From contig DCQT01000080.1 in NCBI GenBank assembly GCA_002323535.1, forward strand, positions 1 to 5,910: 5,910 nt of DNA, given 5' to 3'. Every line of letters begins with the position of its first letter. Positions within the stretch are counted from its first letter, which is position 1. The translations under genes and the position numbers were made by a program. This DNA is from Bacteriovoracaceae bacterium UBA1511. Its GTDB lineage: Bacteria > Bdellovibrionota > Bacteriovoracia > Bacteriovoracales > Bacteriovoracaceae. The notes under the pieces are model-generated. The model worked only from the letters and a program-made list of their open reading frames with translations. It did no database searches and was not told the origin of the DNA. This document shows positions 1-5,861 of this stretch, piece after piece.

Positions 1-1
1 A

Positions 2-946
2 AGCGCATATAGAATGTGGGATTACTTTTCTTCTTTTAATACATTTTACTTATCCACTGCTGACGTACAGTTTTCATCACTTGATCAAAGCATTCAATCC
101 CAAAACTTAAAATTTCTTGATGACCTAGAAAATATAAATAAAAGTCTACCTCTTTTAGATATCTTATCCAATGGCGATCAATTATTTTTGGATTCTATTA
201 TTTCAAAACTCTCACCTCCATTTTTTGGGATTTGGCATATGGATGGCACCCATAGTTATCTATATCCTCCAAACAATACTCTCCCAAAAGAGCTTAAAGA
301 CTTTCCTGACAACAAAAAAAGAAAATACCTTCACTCTGTTAATGAGATGAGTAAGACAGTTAAAAAAATCATTGATTCCGTTGACCTTGAAAAAACAATT
401 GTTGTTTTAACTAGTGATCACGGAGAGGGTTTTGGCGAGCACGGAGCCCATTTTCACTATAAGGATTTTCACCAAGAGTCCATTCGAGTGCCAATGATCA
501 TTCACCTACCAAAATCGTTAAAAATGAGCCTCTCAGCAGAGAGGCTTAATTGTCTTCAAAGTAACACAGAAAAAATCACCTCTACGCTTGATTTATTTCC
601 CACTCTTTTAAGTTTAAACAATATCTCAACATCAAAGAAAATGGATGGAGTTGATCTTACAAAATGTATCGATAAAAAAAGAATCGTTAGTTCAACAAAC
701 TGTCTTCGAGAGTATCAGTGCTTTAACCAAGACTTTATGCTTGCTAGCGACGACTATTATGCAATCTTTTCAAAAAAAGATGGGCTCATTGGAATTTACG
801 ACACTTGGTTGGATATTCTTCAAGAAAAATCACTACAGAATTTTGATGACCAAAAGCTTAAAGCGTTTAAAAGGTCTGCAATAGAGTTTTTAAACGATAA
901 AAAAAGAGATGATCTTATCCAAGTAGTTGATCAACAACTGCCGTGA
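2..946 (+). CDS. Sulfatase / alkaline-phosphatase-superfamily enzyme, 5'-truncated by the window edge
   Basis: The frame is open to the window edge (codons from base 2), and the first ATG at base 14 has no Shine-Dalgarno site. This is therefore the C-terminal ~314 residues of a longer protein; relatives are usually 450-600 residues. Counting from the ATG at base 14, residues 74-86 (WHMDGTHSYLYPP) resemble the H-x-x-x-x-H-x-P-Y-x-P-P segment of sulfatases. Residues 134-143 (SDHGEGFGEH) are the second metal-binding motif, with Asp135 and His136 as probable metal ligands. Residues 192-199 (LDLFPTLL) are the usual Asp-x-x-Pro-Thr-Leu-Leu strand near the C-terminal end of the fold. The part carrying the catalytic Cys/Ser/Thr nucleophile, and any N-terminal membrane helices, lies outside the window. 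True sulfatase, phosphoethanolamine transferase and LTA-synthase-like phosphotransferase therefore cannot be told apart. The 3' end overlaps the convergent reductase gene by 32 bases. Confidence 0.85.
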   Translation, partial: SAYRMWDYFSSFNTFYLSTADVQFSSLDQSIQSQNLKFLDDLENINKSLPLLDILSNGDQLFLDSIISKLSPPFFGIWHMDGTHSYLYPPNNTLPKELKDFPDNKKRKYLHSVNEMSKTVKKIIDSVDLEKTIVVLTSDHGEGFGEHGAHFHYKDFHQESIRVPMIIHLPKSLKMSLSAERLNCLQSNTEKITSTLDLFPTLLSLNNISTSKKMDGVDLTKCIDKKRIVSSTNCLREYQCFNQDFMLASDDYYAIFSKKDGLIGIYDTWLDILQEKSLQNFDDQKLKAFKRSAIEFLNDKKRDDLIQVVDQQLP

Positions 947-1400
947 GGCTTTCTGGGTTAATTGGCTTGTTGTAATTGGTTAGAATCTCTCGTCCAACAA
1001 CATTCATCCCAATAAAAGATAGCTGCATTCTCATGTGCATTAAAACGTGAGCACCGCCACCTCCACTATGAGTAGCCACAACAGCTTTTTTTGTATTGAA
1101 TAATTCTCGCCAATCTTTTGAGCTCTTAGAGCAAAAGGCCAAAAAGTTTGTAAAGCTTGGAGGAACGTTTCCATTGTACTCTGGCGCCACGAAAACCATC
1201 GACTTAGCTGATTTCAAATCCAATAAAATGGACTCAAAGCTTGAAGGTAAATCACGTTCACTTTTAGAATGAAACAAAGGAAGATTTATCTCTTCAACAT
1301 TAATAATTTTTGCTTTTTCTTTTTTTAAAATTTCTGCCTTAAAAGCTTCAGCAAGTGGAACATTCATCCCACTTGAAAATACTAAAACAACTGCACTCAC
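915..1400 (-). CDS. NAD(P)H-dependent FMN reductase, flavodoxin-like fold
   Basis: A 161-residue protein, slightly short for the NADPH-dependent FMN reductase family (quinone, azo-dye or chromate reductases such as ChrR; typically 170-190). These enzymes are cytoplasmic and reduce bound FMN with NAD(P)H, then pass electrons to quinones or other acceptors. Residues 71-80 (VAPEYNGNVP) are the family signature loop Pro-Glu-Tyr-Asn that contacts the flavin ring. Residues 110-118 (THSGGGGAH) are the second, glycine-rich flavin loop. The N-terminal phosphate loop is degenerate: residues 8-14 (FSSGMNV) replace the usual Gly-Ser-x-Arg-x-x-Ser. The start is GTG at 1400, preceded by AAAGG nine bases upstream. 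It begins 16 bases after the helicase stop, so the two are probably co-transcribed. The physiological substrate cannot be read from sequence. Confidence 0.88.
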   Translation of the reverse strand: MSAVVLVFSSGMNVPLAEAFKAEILKKEKAKIINVEEINLPLFHSKSERDLPSSFESILLDLKSAKSMVFVAPEYNGNVPPSFTNFLAFCSKSSKDWRELFNTKKAVVATHSGGGGAHVLMHMRMQLSFIGMNVVGREILTNYNKPINPESLTAVVDQLLG

Positions 1401-1416
1401 GACTAGTTACCTTTAA

Positions 1417-3177
1417 TTACTTAGAAAGCTCAAATCTTGTTTCACGCTCGTGAATTTTAAAACCTTTTAGGCCAACAAGTTTTTTCCCTGCTTTGGCCGG
1501 TACGTCGAAAAAGGAGAATCGATCTTTTAATTCAACATTATGAACATTATCTCTTTTGATCCCTGCTTGATTAGCAAGTTGTCCGAGTAAAAGATGAAGT
1601 CCGACTCCATCACCTTTACCTTGATTCATAAATATTCGAACAGAATCTCTTCCAGGGCGTCGATCTCTTCGCGGACGGTCACTTCTTCTATCTCCGCCAT
1701 CTCGCGACCTTCTACCAGCTCTTCGATCATCACCTCTATCTCTGCCGCGACCTTCTGACCTTCGAGATCCTCTGTCCCTTCTGTCGCCACGCTCACCTCT
1801 TCCACCGCGGTCGCCTCTTGATCTCTCTGTAAATTGCTCTTCAATACTTCCTAGCTCGTTAATTCTTTTGAAATCACTATTGAAAAAATTTGTAAAAAGA
1901 AGCTTTAGTAAATCCTCTCTTCCCAATGCTTCAAGCTCTTTTGAGAAGATTGAAAAGCTAGAATCGATCTGGAAGTCATCTCCCTTTTCTGAAATTGCGT
2001 TCACAACGTTTTCAAGAGAATTAAGTTTTGAGGTAATTTTAGCTTTTTTATACTCATCACCTGAAGGAAGGTTCTTTTTTATTAGTTCCGAATCTGTTGT
2101 TTTCGCGATCCATCTTAGTCTTCCCACAGCTCTTTTATCTAGAAGAGTTATCGCCTTACCAGATTTCCCTGCACGACCTGTTCTTCCAATTCGATGAATA
2201 TAGCTATCTTTATCTTGCGGAAGATCAATATTAAAAACATGAGTTAAATCATTTACGTCGATCCCTCTTGCCGCAACGTCCGTACAAACAAGCATTTTCG
2301 TTTTTTTCTTTTTAAACCTGGCGAGAGCATGATCTCTTTGCGCTTGCCCCATATCTCCATGAAGCATTTCAACGGCGTATCCTTCTGATGATAACTCAGT
2401 TGCAAGGTTCGCTGTCTCTAGTTTTGTCCGACAAAAAACTATTCCGTAAACCTGATCCTCTACATCGATGATTCTTTTTAGTGCTTCAGAGATATATCTT
2501 CTTTGAACGACATAGTAGCTTTGCTCAATAGATTTTTTTGCGGAACTCTCAGTTGAGCTAGAAACTGTTATTGGCTCTGAAAATTCTTTTTTAATTAACG
2601 ACTTTATCTCTTTTGGCATCGTCGCAGAAAACATCCAAATGTTTCTGTCATTTTTTATGTTTTCTAAAATAAGTTGAACATCTTCAAGAAATCCCATATT
2701 AAGCATTTCATCAGCTTCATCTAAAACAAGGTATCTTGTTTCATCAAAACGAAGAAGTCCTTGATTCATTAAATCAATAACACGACCAGGTGTTCCGATA
2801 ATTACCTGAGGTCTTTTTCTTTTGATCGCACCGATTTGCTTATCATAGCTAATTCCACCACAAACAACTTCAGCCTTAATTCTAGTCTTTGGAAATAGTT
2901 TTCCAAACTCACCATAAATTTGGTTCGCAAGCTCTCTTGTAGGAGAGAGAATTAATGTTTGGATCTTATTTGAGTTGCTATCCAACTTTTCTTCAAGTGG
3001 AAGTAAAAAAGCCGCTGTTTTTCCCGTTCCTGTTTGAGCAAGGCCAACAAAATCTCTATTTGAGTCTAAAAGTACTGGAATTGCTTTTTCTTGAATTTCT
3101 GTGGGTTTTTCATAGCCAAGCCCATCAAGGGTGGCCAAGGTGTTTTTGTTTAAGCCCAAATCACTAAACTGTGTCAT
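1417..3177 (-). CDS. deaD: ATP-dependent DEAD-box RNA helicase, DeaD/CsdA type with DbpA-like RNA-binding domain
   Basis: A 586-residue cytoplasmic helicase that unwinds short RNA duplexes with ATP; relatives act in ribosome assembly, mRNA turnover and cold adaptation. All core motifs are visible: Q motif around 22-30 (Gln29), motif I AQTGTGKT 47-54, Ia PTREL 79-83, GG 107-108, TPGR 129-132, DEAD 153-156, SAT 184-186, IV around 246-250, V TDVAARGID 299-307, and VI HRIGRTGR 328-335. A connecting helical region (about 360-450) follows, then a very basic Arg/Asp/Gly-rich linker (451-510). The C-terminal ~75 residues (512-586, beginning VRIFMNQGKGDG) match the DbpA/CsdA RNA-binding fold. That domain favours DeaD/CsdA or DbpA over RhlE or RhlB, and the length favours DeaD. 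The ATG at 3177 follows AAAGAGG with four bases between. The FMN reductase lies downstream in the same operon. The leader may hide the ribosome-binding site. Confidence 0.95.
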   Translation of the reverse strand: MTQFSDLGLNKNTLATLDGLGYEKPTEIQEKAIPVLLDSNRDFVGLAQTGTGKTAAFLLPLEEKLDSNSNKIQTLILSPTRELANQIYGEFGKLFPKTRIKAEVVCGGISYDKQIGAIKRKRPQVIIGTPGRVIDLMNQGLLRFDETRYLVLDEADEMLNMGFLEDVQLILENIKNDRNIWMFSATMPKEIKSLIKKEFSEPITVSSSTESSAKKSIEQSYYVVQRRYISEALKRIIDVEDQVYGIVFCRTKLETANLATELSSEGYAVEMLHGDMGQAQRDHALARFKKKKTKMLVCTDVAARGIDVNDLTHVFNIDLPQDKDSYIHRIGRTGRAGKSGKAITLLDKRAVGRLRWIAKTTDSELIKKNLPSGDEYKKAKITSKLNSLENVVNAISEKGDDFQIDSSFSIFSKELEALGREDLLKLLFTNFFNSDFKRINELGSIEEQFTERSRGDRGGRGERGDRRDRGSRRSEGRGRDRGDDRRAGRRSRDGGDRRSDRPRRDRRPGRDSVRIFMNQGKGDGVGLHLLLGQLANQAGIKRDNVHNVELKDRFSFFDVPAKAGKKLVGLKGFKIHERETRFELSK

Positions 3178-3181
3178 TTTT

Positions 3182-3203
3182 CCTCTTTAATTAAAGTTAG
3201 AGG
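3182..3203 (-). promoter_or_regulatory. Helicase ribosome-binding site within a possible sequestering hairpin
   Basis: Read on the minus strand, the Shine-Dalgarno AGAGG (3186 to 3182) lies four bases before the ATG. It is perfectly complementary to CCTCT 12 bases upstream (3203 to 3199). The A+T-rich loop between them contains part of a self-complementary CTTTAATTAAAG. A 5-bp stem closing over the Shine-Dalgarno would limit translation and melt easily. An upstream GAGGT (3235 to 3231) could compete for the same CCTC segment. The pairing is seen in the sequence; regulation is inference. Confidence 0.4.
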
Positions 3204-3243
3204 TTTTTCAACGGGTTAGCGATGGATTTGACCTCGAACGCTT

Positions 3244-3257
3244 GGTATCACGATACC
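3244..3257. repeat. Palindrome in the divergent spacer
   Basis: GGTATC-AC-GATACC is a perfect inverted repeat with 6-bp arms and a 2-base centre. It lies 66 bases from the helicase start and 70 bases from the start of the divergent small gene. It could be a dimeric regulator site serving one or both genes, or part of the helicase leader structure. Without further copies it could also be chance. Confidence 0.35.
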
Positions 3258-3327
3258 TTGAGAAAACCTAGCTAAATGAAATTACTACACTTAAAAATAT
3301 AAATTAAATGCCCGAAATAACTCTTGT

Positions 3328-3657
3328 ATGAAGATGATCCTCCTATTTTTAAACCTTTTTGTGCTTCTTGGACTTGCCGACAATACCGACTCTGTAACGA
3401 GAAAGCGGGAAATTAAAAGAAAATGCCCTAAACTTGGAAAGTCAAAGTGGTGCGCCAGACTAGGTCGTTGCGTGAGGCCATGCAGCGGATGCCTAGAGCC
3501 CAGAATAATCGGTGGAGATTATATATGTGGACCTAGAAAGTGTCGTGTTTGGGAGAGATGTATTAAGCAAATCAAATGCGTTGGGAGCATTTCCGGCGAG
3601 GATTATTGGTACAGGCCCTCTGATAATGATCCTTGTGCAGAGAGAGTATTTAATTAA
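3328..3657 (+). CDS. Small secreted cysteine-rich basic protein, family not recognised
   Basis: A 109-residue protein. Residues 1-17 (Lys2, a hydrophobic core 4-16, Gly-Leu-Ala before Asp18) form a good Sec signal peptide for signal peptidase I; there is no lipobox. The mature ~92 residues hold ten cysteines (33, 42, 48, 52, 55, 67, 72, 78, 84, 103), an even number consistent with five disulfides outside the cytoplasm, and are rich in Lys and Arg. Two groups, C33/C42/C48/C52 and C67/C72/C78/C84, share a C-x5-C core and may be a duplicated module. G+C is about 47-52% over 3421-3600, clearly above neighbouring genes. The start has no obvious Shine-Dalgarno. A seven-codon frame (3308-3331) ends in an ATGA overlap with it, so coupling is possible. 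The stop overlaps the convergent ATP-grasp gene by 8 bases. No function can be assigned; an inhibitor, toxin-like or surface role is only a guess. Confidence 0.7.
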   Translation: MKMILLFLNLFVLLGLADNTDSVTRKREIKRKCPKLGKSKWCARLGRCVRPCSGCLEPRIIGGDYICGPRKCRVWERCIKQIKCVGSISGEDYWYRPSDNDPCAERVFN

Positions 3658-4615
3658 CGCAACTATCATCCAAATCAACAGAGGTATTGTTTAGTTTCTG
3701 AATTTTCTCAAATTTACCCAACCTGATTCTAATAAAATGATATATCTCTTTTGCCACATCAATATTGGCCACTTGCTCTATGGTTTCAAATCCAGGACTT
3801 GAATTAGCTTCGCAAACTTTAAAGTGATCACCATCAAACAATAAATCAATTCCAGCAATTTCCAGATTAAACAGTCTAGAGGTTTCGACTGCCAACCACT
3901 CAACTTCCGGAGTCAGCGCAAATGGTTTGACTGAGCCTCCTTGAGAAAAGTTCGCTTTGAACTCCCCTTCTTTGGCCACCCGCTCAACACAGCCAATCAC
4001 TCGTCCGCCAAGGGTGAATACCCTGAGATCTCGTCCTTTAGAGCCTTCAATAAACTCTTGAAGAATAATGTGAGCACTCCCTTTTGTTGCCTCAACGATT
4101 TGGATGAGGTTTAAAAATTGCTTTTTTGAATCACAAAGAAATACACCTGATCCTTGAGAGCCATAAACAGTTTTAACAATTATTGGAAATCCCAGTCTTT
4201 TTTCAACAAGGTCAACATTAACAGGAAACTTAACAAGCATTGTTTTAGGAACAGGTAAATTACCTTGAGCAAGAATCTGTTGAGAAAATAGTTTATCACC
4301 TACAACCTCAACCGAGCTTGAAGAATTAAAAGAAGGAACTCCCATTCTCTCAAGGTGTCTTATAACGGCCAAATCGAAGTATGTGGCCATTGAGCCCATT
4401 CGAGGAAGAATGAAGTCAGGTAGCGCTACAGGCTTTCCATCAAGTAAAATACTTTTTCTATCTTCTCTAGTTACTGTGAGGTCAAAGCGATCAGGGGAAT
4501 ACACTTTAATTTCAACACCAGACTTCTCCCCCTCCTCAAAAAGTCTTTTTACTGCATATGACGATTTTTTCAAGTCACCTTGTTTTTCACTAAATAAAAT
4601 CCAACCTTCCAACAT
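3650..4615 (-). CDS. RimK-type ATP-grasp ligase
   Basis: A 321-residue ATP-grasp enzyme of the RimK / glutamate-ligase group. These join an amino acid or other amine to a carboxylate through an acyl-phosphate, using ATP and Mg2+. Numbering from the TTG at 4618: pre-ATP-grasp domain about 1-100; Lys149 and the glycine-rich loop GSQGSG 153-158 for ATP; QEFIEG 187-192 at the adenine pocket; GRDLRVFTLG 195-204, the typical RimK strand; Asp258, Glu270 and Asn272 (in CEANSSPGF) as probable Mg2+ ligands. A ~20-residue polar tail follows position 302. I prefer the ATG at 4615, because the alternative TTG at 4618 directly abuts the only Shine-Dalgarno (AGGA). It starts eight bases after the oxidase-cupin stop, so translation is probably coupled. 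RimK itself adds glutamate to ribosomal protein S6, but nothing here points to S6. The partner gene suggests a small-molecule or peptide substrate. Confidence 0.9.
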   Translation of the reverse strand: MLEGWILFSEKQGDLKKSSYAVKRLFEEGEKSGVEIKVYSPDRFDLTVTREDRKSILLDGKPVALPDFILPRMGSMATYFDLAVIRHLERMGVPSFNSSSSVEVVGDKLFSQQILAQGNLPVPKTMLVKFPVNVDLVEKRLGFPIIVKTVYGSQGSGVFLCDSKKQFLNLIQIVEATKGSAHIILQEFIEGSKGRDLRVFTLGGRVIGCVERVAKEGEFKANFSQGGSVKPFALTPEVEWLAVETSRLFNLEIAGIDLLFDGDHFKVCEANSSPGFETIEQVANIDVAKEIYHFIRIRLGKFEKIQKLNNTSVDLDDSCVN

Positions 4616-4623
4616 CAATCCTA

Positions 4624-5802
4624 TTAGTTGAGCTCGTCATTCATTCGAGCAGTAGAGTTATAATTTCCAATTAGGGCCGAGCCCGTGAGATAAAAATCAG
4701 TGATAGCGTAAATGATTAAATCACCTTCGCCAATATTTTGTGATTGATGAATTTCCCAACGAGGGACAAAAATACTCTCTCCCTCTCCAATATCAAAAAA
4801 CTTATCACCAACCATGATTCTTGCTTTACCTTTTAATATTATAAAAACGCTCTCATGGGCATGTTTATGTCTCTCATTACACCTGCCTTCAGGTATAGTA
4901 AGAAGCCTTGCATCTATTACCTCAGCAGGAAAAGGTGCTCGACAAACCTTAAAATCAATATTGTGTTTTTCAATTTTATTTTCATACAAAGGAGAGCTAG
5001 AGTTTTTTACTTCAGTTTGTAAATTAAATCGAAGATTGGATTCACTCATTTTTTTTGAGTAAAGACTCTTCTTATCTTGGATTTTATTTAGTTTGTCTTT
5101 AACTCTTTGCACCCTAAGAGAGTCAAATATTTCTTCAAAAAACTGAAGTCTTAGGTTTAGAGCATAATCAAGGGACGCAAGAGATCTCTGTTTCCAATTA
5201 GGATGATCTTTATAATCTAGCAAAATTTCCTCTAATGTCTCTGCGTGCTCATCATCACACTCCATATGAAGGTGGAAAAACTTAAGGTCGCTGTCACTTA
5301 ATCCTACTTTTTTCATCCCAGAAACCATAATTGAGTAAAGTCTCGGAACGATTGCTTCGGTTCCAACTGATAAAAGAGCAGCTGACTCTAAAGCATCTTC
5401 GTTAATACATTGATTTAAAAACTTTTGTACAAAGTTATGAGAATAAGCCTCATATTTGACAGAATCTAAGTCGATTCCGAGAGAATCTGTTAAAAATTTG
5501 TGAAATAAAAAAGAATGTCTCTCATTGGGGTCAGCCCCACCACCTTCTTCCCAAAGGTTCTCACTCAATTTTGCTCTGAAATAATCATTTTCCATATTGG
5601 CCATTAAGCCTGAAAGATATCTGGTAAAGTTTTTTGAATACAAGTAATACTGAGAAAAGACAAAACGAATATCATCAATGTTAAGGTGCTTCATCTCAAA
5701 TGCTTTTAAAAGCCTTGAGTCCCAAATAGGATGATTGCTCATATGATCGTGTAAAAACTTAATATCCGAGTTAATTGACCTTGTCGTTATGGAAACTTGC
5801 AT
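4624..5802 (-). CDS. Heme-oxygenase-like diiron oxidase (HDO) fused to a C-terminal cupin, SznF-like architecture
   Basis: A 392-residue two-domain protein. Residues about 15-230 form an all-helical TenA/PqqC/CADD-like domain. The segment LWEEGGGADPNERH (83-96) gives Glu85/Glu86 and His96. Glu149 lies in a following helix, and His179-x3-Asp183-x2-His186 is the core-helix signature of non-heme diiron oxidases. These are most of the expected iron ligands, so an active metal site is likely. A Lys/Ser-rich linker (about 232-275) leads to a cupin (about 290-370). In it HKHAHE (312-317) and Pro347-x4-His352 are the two metal-binding cupin motifs. HDO plus cupin is the layout of SznF, which N-hydroxylates a methylarginine and rearranges it to an N-nitrosourea; this protein seems to lack most of SznF's extra N-terminal domain. 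It may act on an amino acid or amine, but the reaction is unknown. The ATG at 5802 follows AAAAGG with eight bases between. First gene of an operon with the ATP-grasp ligase. Confidence 0.87.
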   Translation of the reverse strand: MQVSITTRSINSDIKFLHDHMSNHPIWDSRLLKAFEMKHLNIDDIRFVFSQYYLYSKNFTRYLSGLMANMENDYFRAKLSENLWEEGGGADPNERHSFLFHKFLTDSLGIDLDSVKYEAYSHNFVQKFLNQCINEDALESAALLSVGTEAIVPRLYSIMVSGMKKVGLSDSDLKFFHLHMECDDEHAETLEEILLDYKDHPNWKQRSLASLDYALNLRLQFFEEIFDSLRVQRVKDKLNKIQDKKSLYSKKMSESNLRFNLQTEVKNSSSPLYENKIEKHNIDFKVCRAPFPAEVIDARLLTIPEGRCNERHKHAHESVFIILKGKARIMVGDKFFDIGEGESIFVPRWEIHQSQNIGEGDLIIYAITDFYLTGSALIGNYNSTARMNDELN

Positions 5803-5820
5803 ATTGTGTACCTTTTAAGC
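5803..5820 (-). promoter_or_regulatory. Ribosome-binding site of the oxidase-cupin gene
   Basis: On the minus strand AAAAGG (5816 to 5811) precedes the ATG at 5802 by eight bases. This is a moderate Shine-Dalgarno at good spacing, and it supports this start over the internal Met21 and Met37. Confidence 0.6.
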
Positions 5821-5828
5821 TTTATATA

Positions 5829-5843
5829 TTGCTTTTATAGCAA
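5829..5843. repeat. Inverted repeat over the -10 box
   Basis: TTGCT-TTTAT-AGCAA has perfect 5-bp arms around a 5-base centre and covers the whole candidate -10. A repressor bound here would block RNA polymerase. Only one copy is visible, so the operator idea is inference. Confidence 0.35.
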
Positions 5844-5861
5844 ATTTAACGCCATCACCAA
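5834..5861 (-). promoter_or_regulatory. Candidate sigma70 promoter of the oxidase-cupin / ATP-grasp operon
   Basis: On the minus strand TTGGTG (5861 to 5856) and TATAAA (5839 to 5834) are separated by 16 bases. The -10 matches five of six consensus bases, the -35 only three. Transcription would start near 5826, giving a leader of about 25 bases that includes the Shine-Dalgarno. The -10 lies inside a small palindrome. The remaining bases to 5910 show no gene that I can support. Confidence 0.45.

Larger units (their letters stand above)
3178..3327. other. Divergent intergenic spacer between the helicase and Cys-rich genes
   Basis: This 150-base A+T-rich region must hold the promoters of two divergent genes. 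On the minus strand it contains the helicase ribosome-binding site (3182-3186) and complementary segments described separately. A 6-bp-arm palindrome lies at 3244-3257. For the + strand gene a possible -10 (TATAAA) sits at 3298-3303, without a good -35 at normal spacing; TTGAGA at 3258-3263 with TTACTA at 3282-3287 (18-base spacer) is another weak candidate. I found no convincing minus-strand promoter by eye. No additional gene is apparent. Confidence 0.6.

Noticed and set aside
1626..1844. 72-codon open frame on the minus strand inside the helicase gene
   Set aside because: It is an out-of-frame reading of the repetitive Arg/Asp/Gly linker DNA, with biased low-complexity product and no start signal.
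1868..2197. 109-codon + strand open frame
   Set aside because: It lies wholly antisense to the well-supported helicase coding region and its product resembles no family.
3502..3516. Arg-Ile-Ile-Gly-Gly in the Cys-rich protein, like the activation site of trypsin-type zymogens
   Set aside because: The following ~48 residues carry no His/Asp/Ser triad and are far too short for a protease domain, so this is a chance match.
3328..3657. Cys-rich protein as a RiPP precursor for the adjacent oxidase and ATP-grasp enzyme
   Set aside because: It is on the opposite strand, has a Sec signal peptide instead of a leader peptide, and its evenly spread disulfide-type cysteines suggest a folded exported domain. 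Not excluded, but unsupported.
3630..3700. Intrinsic terminator between the convergent Cys-rich and ATP-grasp genes
   Set aside because: No G+C-rich stem followed by a T run is visible on either strand.
4383..4631. 82-codon + strand open frame across the oxidase/ligase junction
   Set aside because: It is antisense to the ATP-grasp N-terminus and has low-complexity Ser/Lys content with no ribosome-binding site.
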